Shown piece by piece: positions 30,913 through 34,692 of a stretch of DNA of 34,692 nt. This DNA is from an uncultured Bacteroidota bacterium (GTDB lineage: Bacteria > Bacteroidota > Bacteroidia > Chitinophagales > Chitinophagaceae). The translations under genes were made by a program, and so were the position numbers. Within the stretch, counting starts at the first letter, position 1; each line of letters starts with the position of its first letter. The notes beneath the pieces are model-generated. The model had not been told where the DNA came from, searched no databases, and saw nothing but the letters and a program-made list of their open reading frames with translations. The stretch covers positions 1 to 34,692 of the forward strand of contig CAIJNJ010000042.1 of assembly GCA_903821975.1 (NCBI GenBank), given 5' to 3'.

Positions 30913-32451
30913 ATGGACAAGATAGCTTCATTAAAAGAAAAAAATAAACAAGCGCTGAAAGGCGGTGGTGATAAACGTATAGAAGACCAGCATAAAAAAG
31001 GAAAGCTTACTGCACGGGAGCGGTTACAATTATTATTGGACGAGGGTTCTTTTGAAGAGATAGGTAAGCTGGTAACACATCGCAGCAGGGACTTCGGTAT
31101 GGAAAAGGAAGTGTATCCCGGCGATGGGGTAGTGACGGGATATGGAACGGTGAATGGCAGGCTTGTGTACGTTTATTCGCAGGACTTTACGGTGTTTGGT
31201 GGTAGCCTTTCTGAAACGCACGCAGAGAAGATCGTGAAGATAATGGACCTTGCCATGCAGAACGGGGCACCTGTGGTAGGGCTCAATGACAGCGGTGGCG
31301 CGCGTATACAGGAAGGTGTTGTGTCGCTTGGCGGATATGCCGATATATTTTACCGTAATGTAAAGGCATCGGGGGTGGTGCCGCAGATATCTGCGATCAT
31401 GGGCCCATGCGCGGGTGGTGCTGTTTATTCTCCTGCTATAACAGATTTTATACTGATGGTGGAGAACACCTCTTATATGTTCGTGACCGGTCCGAATGTG
31501 GTAAAGACGGTAACACATGAGAATGTGACCAGCGAAGAATTAGGTGGTGCAAATACGCATGCTTCGAAATCGGGGGTGACACATTTTGCATGTGCCAATG
31601 AAGTGGAATGCATAGAACATATCAAGCAGTTGCTGAGCTATATGCCGCAAAACTGCGAAGAGGATGCTCCCGTTTACAGTTATGATATTGCAGATGAGTC
31701 GCGGCCGGGACTGAATAACATAGTGCCTGCAAACCCGAACCAGCCATACGATATAAAAGAAGTAATAGCGGAGATCGCAGATACAGATTCATTCCTTGAG
31801 GTGCATAAACAATATGCAGAGAATATAGTAGTTGGTTTTGCACGCCTCGGTGGCCGCAGCATTGGTATTGTGGCTAACCAGCCTGCATACCTTGCCGGTG
31901 TGCTGGATATCAATTCCAGTAAAAAAGGTGCGCGCTTTGTGCGGTTTTGCGATGCGTTCAATATCCCGTTACTGGTGATCGTAGATGTACCGGGCTTCCT
32001 GCCGGGTACTGACCAGGAATGGAACGGCATTATAGTGAACGGTGCTAAACTGTTGTATGCGCTAAGTGAGGCTACTGTGCCTAAGGTAACAGTGATCACC
32101 CGCAAGGCTTATGGCGGGGCTTATGATGTAATGAATTCAAAGCACATAGGCGCAGATCTTAATTATGCATGGCCTACTGCAGAAATAGCCGTAATGGGAG
32201 CAAAAGGTGCTGCCGAGATCATTTTCAGGAAGGAGATACTGGCTGCGGAGGATAAAGATGCGAAACTGAAAGAGAAGGAAGCTGAATATATAGAGAAGTT
32301 TGCCAATCCATACGGAGCTGCCGCAAGGGGCTTTATCGATGAAGTAATAATGCCCGATGAGACACGCTCAAAACTGATAAAAGGCTTTAAGATGCTGGAA
32401 CACAAAGTGGTAAAGATGCCAAAACGCAAACATGGCAACATACCTCTTTAA
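30913..32451 (+). CDS. pccB: Acyl-CoA carboxylase beta subunit, propionyl-CoA type
   Basis: 512 residues, the usual size for a two-domain carboxyltransferase. The N-half has [29 protein letters not shown] and [17 protein letters not shown], one oxyanion hole; the C-half has [15 protein letters not shown] and [19 protein letters not shown], the other. The Asp in AYDVMNSK (D405) is at the position that favours propionyl-CoA over acetyl-CoA in Streptomyces enzymes. It transfers CO2 from biotin to propionyl-CoA to give methylmalonyl-CoA. No biotin carboxylase or biotin carrier gene is in the window, so the alpha part must be elsewhere; alternatively this is the alpha subunit of a methylmalonyl-CoA decarboxylase (MmdA). 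Confidence 0.92.
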   Translation: MDKIASLKEKNKQALKGGGDKRIEDQHKKGKLTARERLQLLLDEGSFEEIGKLVTHRSRDFGMEKEVYPGDGVVTGYGTVNGRLVYVYSQDFTVFGGSLSETHAEKIVKIMDLAMQNGAPVVGLNDSGGARIQEGVVSLGGYADIFYRNVKASGVVPQISAIMGPCAGGAVYSPAITDFILMVENTSYMFVTGPNVVKTVTHENVTSEELGGANTHASKSGVTHFACANEVECIEHIKQLLSYMPQNCEEDAPVYSYDIADESRPGLNNIVPANPNQPYDIKEVIAEIADTDSFLEVHKQYAENIVVGFARLGGRSIGIVANQPAYLAGVLDINSSKKGARFVRFCDAFNIPLLVIVDVPGFLPGTDQEWNGIIVNGAKLLYALSEATVPKVTVITRKAYGGAYDVMNSKHIGADLNYAWPTAEIAVMGAKGAAEIIFRKEILAAEDKDAKLKEKEAEYIEKFANPYGAAARGFIDEVIMPDETRSKLIKGFKMLEHKVVKMPKRKHGNIPL

Positions 32452-32484
32452 AAACAGTGTAAATGATAGCGGAAGGGGCCGGCT

Positions 32485-32553
32485 CTATGAAGTAAATGCC
32501 AATGAGATGATCAGCAGATAGATAAAGAGTAGGATGAATAGAGTCTTTTTCAT
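32485..32553 (-). CDS. Candidate 22-residue single-helix membrane peptide
   Basis: ATG 32553 opens a 22-codon frame, MKKTLFILLFIYLLIISLAF then Thr-Ser and a stop at 32485. Two Lys at the N-terminus followed by a hydrophobic stretch of about 17 residues is the pattern of small membrane proteins, or of an isolated signal sequence. It sits in the 207-bp gap between the convergent pccB and MFS genes. No family is known and a chance frame cannot be excluded. Confidence 0.3.
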   Translation of the reverse strand: MKKTLFILLFIYLLIISLAFTS

Positions 32554-32658
32554 ATTTGTAGGTTTAGAGAGATACATACAATACTAAGGGTGTATATAAC
32601 AATTTCTGTGCCACATTTATGAATTGCAATGCGGAGGGTATATAATACTTATTATGAG

Positions 32659-33828
32659 CTATTCCGGGTTGTTTCTTAAAGCAAGAAAATAGACGATCAC
32701 GACACTTGTAATAACGGCTGTGACCATAAATACAGCAACCGCTCCAAGCCGGTACCAGATAAACCCTGCAAGGCTGCTGGCGATCAGGGTGCAGACACTT
32801 TGGAAGCCGGTATAGGTACCAATGGCGGTAGCCGTATCCTTCCTGTCTGAAATATTGGATATCCAGGCTTTACTGATGCCATCTGTTGCAGCTGCATACA
32901 TGCCGTAAAGAAAAAACAGCACGAAGAACAGGTATAAGTTATGGTTAAAGGCCATACCGAAATACACAGCTGCAAATACCACCAATCCGAATAAGAACAC
33001 GTTCTTCAAGCCCAGACGATCGCCGAGCTTACCCAGCGGGTAGGAAAAGAAAGCATAAACGAGGTTGTAAAAAATGTAGACACCTATTGCATCTGTATCG
33101 CTGAAGCCTTCTGATTTTATTTTTAGCAGCAGGAACATATCCGAGCTGTTGAAGAGGGCGAATAATAATAAACCGATCACTACCTTGCGATAAGCTACAG
33201 GACTTGTTTTCCAGTATTTTATAAAATCTAAAAAATGGGTTTTGGTTTTGTTTTCTTTAGGTTCGTATTTCTTGTCTTTGATCAGGAATGTGCAGGCAAT
33301 AGAGATGATGCCGGGCAGGAAAGCAATAAAGAAAAGGGCTTTATACCGGGCAGGATAAAAATACAGGAACAATAAAGCAATGGCCGGGCCAATAACCGCA
33401 CCCAATGTATCCATGCCTCGATGAAACCCGAACACTTTACCTTTTGTTGCGGTAGTGGCCTCATCTGAAAGCATGGCATCACGTGCGCCTGTTCTGATGC
33501 CTTTCCCAAGACGATCGAGCGACCTGGCGGAGAATATCCAGGCTGTGAAAGTGAACAGGCCCATCATGGGTTTGGAAAGGGCGCTGAGTGCGTAGCCTAA
33601 TCTTACAAACGGGAGCCGCTTACCGGAGTTGTCGGATAGTTTTCCAAAATAGCCTTTGCTGATTCCTGCAGTAGCCTCTGCACAACCTTCCAAAACACCT
33701 ATCAGGAAGATAGAAAAATTTATGCTCCTCAGGTATATCGGGATGATGGGATACAGCATCTCGCTGGATACATCTGTAAACAGGCTAACAAAAGATAACA
33801 GCCATATGGTACGTGTGATCACTTTCAC
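32659..33828 (-). CDS. Major facilitator superfamily transporter
   Basis: About 389 residues. The start is probably GTG 33828; the frame also has a TTG three codons upstream. Twelve membrane segments are expected. The loop between helices 2 and 3 contains GYFGKLSDNSGKRLPFVRLGY, the MFS motif A region, and a second copy-like loop in the C-half reads YPLGKLGDRLGLKN. It also contains SLDRLGKGIRTGARDAMLSDE, typical of a Bacteroidota/Proteobacteria subgroup sometimes named after YfkF-like permeases. Substrate unknown; drug or small-molecule efflux is one option. It faces the UbiA-like gene divergently, with a 112-bp gap. Confidence 0.85.
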   Translation of the reverse strand: MKVITRTIWLLSFVSLFTDVSSEMLYPIIPIYLRSINFSIFLIGVLEGCAEATAGISKGYFGKLSDNSGKRLPFVRLGYALSALSKPMMGLFTFTAWIFSARSLDRLGKGIRTGARDAMLSDEATTATKGKVFGFHRGMDTLGAVIGPAIALLFLYFYPARYKALFFIAFLPGIISIACTFLIKDKKYEPKENKTKTHFLDFIKYWKTSPVAYRKVVIGLLLFALFNSSDMFLLLKIKSEGFSDTDAIGVYIFYNLVYAFFSYPLGKLGDRLGLKNVFLFGLVVFAAVYFGMAFNHNLYLFFVLFFLYGMYAAATDGISKAWISNISDRKDTATAIGTYTGFQSVCTLIASSLAGFIWYRLGAVAVFMVTAVITSVVIVYFLALRNNPE

Positions 33829-33928
33829 GGGGAGCAAATAATACCTAAAGATGAGACTATTTCAGCACAGGCAGAAGATGTAAGTCCCTTTTTTAAAAAA
33901 CATTTCACATCATTAGATGGCACAGCAC

Positions 33929-33936
33929 TATTTTTG
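33929..33936 (+). promoter_or_regulatory. Bacteroidota -7 box directly before the UbiA-like gene
   Basis: TATTTTTG matches TAnnTTTG and ends 4 bp before GTG 33941, so transcription would start at or near the start codon. No good -33 element is seen. Confidence 0.4.
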
Positions 33937-33940
33937 CACC

Positions 33941-34692
33941 GTGAAGTTTATCACCCGCCTTATTGACCTGGTTCTGTATACAAGCCTGTTCACTGCCTGC
34001 TGCGCTACCGGCCTGTGCATGGCTACAGAGCGGCTCATCACCAATGTTTCGCCACCATTAATTAATAAGCTGCATATACTGGTTTTTGGCAGTACGCTGC
34101 TGGTGTACAATACGCCACGAATAATACGGAGATCTAACCTTAAAAGGCTTCAGTACAGGCAGTTATATCATTTCTTTTTTTTCGTGGGAATAATATTGAC
34201 CGGTGTCGGCTTATGGGGACAATTACTTTGGGTGCAGGCTGCTGCTGTAGCATTAGGCATTTTTGCTTTTGCTTATTTTTTACCCATACTGCCATTCAGT
34301 ACTAAAAAGCGGCTCCGGGATTTTGGCGGATTGAAGATCATTGTGCTGGCAAGTGTATGGACCATCGCGACTTCTGTTTTGCCAATGCTCTACTGGCAGA
34401 AAAATATCGGTAGTTACCCTTTCGAAATACTGGTAAGGCTTGTATTCATTTTCACACTGTGCATCATCTTTGATATACGCGATATGCAGACAGACCTGAC
34501 TAACAATATCAGTACGCTGCCTCATAAAGTTGGCATCAGGAACAGTTATCGCCTGATAAATACGGCATTGGTACTCTTGGTTGTTCTGAGCGTTGTTCAG
34601 TATATACGTCATCCATATCCTATGCGGTTTACGGGTGCAATACTTACTGCCGTGATCACGTGGATCGTTGCCCGGTATTTGCAGAAACGGCC
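33941..34692 (+). CDS. UbiA-like membrane protein, 5' part only
   Basis: At least 250 residues starting at GTG 33941; the frame runs off the right end of the window. Several membrane helices are visible (about 8-30, 45-60, 80-115, 135-155, 165-180, 205-220). The segment CIIFDIRDMQTDLTNN (D178, D181, D185) matches the second Asp-rich motif of UbiA prenyltransferases, followed by LPHKVG, also typical. The first Asp-rich motif is not seen: the expected place reads VYNTPRIIRRSN, with Asn57 but no Asp. UbiA enzymes move prenyl groups to aromatic acceptors such as quinone or heme precursors. With the first motif missing, catalysis is uncertain. The DNA on the plus strand is uninterrupted, so no frameshift is seen. 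Confidence 0.7.
   Translation, partial: MKFITRLIDLVLYTSLFTACCATGLCMATERLITNVSPPLINKLHILVFGSTLLVYNTPRIIRRSNLKRLQYRQLYHFFFFVGIILTGVGLWGQLLWVQAAAVALGIFAFAYFLPILPFSTKKRLRDFGGLKIIVLASVWTIATSVLPMLYWQKNIGSYPFEILVRLVFIFTLCIIFDIRDMQTDLTNNISTLPHKVGIRNSYRLINTALVLLVVLSVVQYIRHPYPMRFTGAILTAVITWIVARYLQKR

Noticed and set aside
31033-31518. 161-codon open frame on the minus strand within pccB
   Set aside because: Shadow of the carboxylase gene, rich in Arg, His and Tyr as expected from the reverse frame.

Overview
The window is a chromosomal segment of a Bacteroidota bacterium, most likely of the Chitinophagaceae/Sphingobacteriia type. The evidence is the type IX secretion (T9SS)/gliding block gldJ-porU-porV, several Bacteroidota-type promoter boxes (TAnnTTTG), few Shine-Dalgarno sequences, many lipoprotein signal peptides, and signal peptidase I substrates that nearly always put Gln after the cleavage site. 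The sequence alone does not fix the genus. I see no tRNA, rRNA, CRISPR array, complete transposase or prophage.

Layout. 1-1250: the 3' end of htpG with a strong terminator, then a convergent secreted PDZ protein. 1251-3887: a secreted M28 metallopeptidase and an AT-rich lipoprotein of unknown function. 3908-9509 (minus strand): acs, an OsmC-family protein, a GH92 alpha-mannosidase and a secreted protein of unknown function, closely spaced. 9664-11606 (minus): a YgiT-type zinc-finger antitoxin-like gene without a toxin, then rbfA with a LolC/LolE-type permease. 11730-14981 (plus): an Omp28-like lipoprotein, a lipoprotein glutaminyl cyclase of the M28 fold, lspA and zapA. 14978-23191: murF and gldJ on the minus strand, divergent from porU-porV on the plus strand. 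23192-25332: a gene-poor, repeat-rich stretch with two small exported proteins of unknown function. 25368-27201: a serine hydrolase lipoprotein and an ACP phosphodiesterase. 27318-27962: a HicB/HicA-like pair in which the toxin-like frame has no normal start codon. 27965-30746: a FUSC-family membrane protein and a TlpA-like thioredoxin. 30913-34692: a propionyl-CoA carboxylase-type beta subunit, a 22-residue membrane peptide candidate, an MFS transporter and the start of a UbiA-like membrane protein that runs off the end.

How the genes work together. The middle of the window is about building and maturing the envelope. LspA trims lipoproteins, the glutaminyl cyclase probably caps N-terminal Gln of exported proteins, GldJ is part of the gliding/T9SS machinery, PorU removes T9SS sorting signals at the surface, PorV is its outer-membrane partner, and MurF and ZapA serve wall synthesis and division. 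The outer blocks are general metabolism: acetate activation, acyl-CoA carboxylation and glycan trimming.

The most unusual signals are a 21-bp palindrome inserted in frame in murF, with relatives elsewhere in the window; a 75-bp direct repeat flanking a small secreted-protein gene; a HicA-like frame that follows its partner's stop codon directly but lacks ATG/GTG/TTG; an orphan YgiT-type antitoxin with a possible toxin remnant; and four short-period degenerate tandem arrays between genes, some of which now supply stop codons or C-terminal residues of the neighbouring genes.
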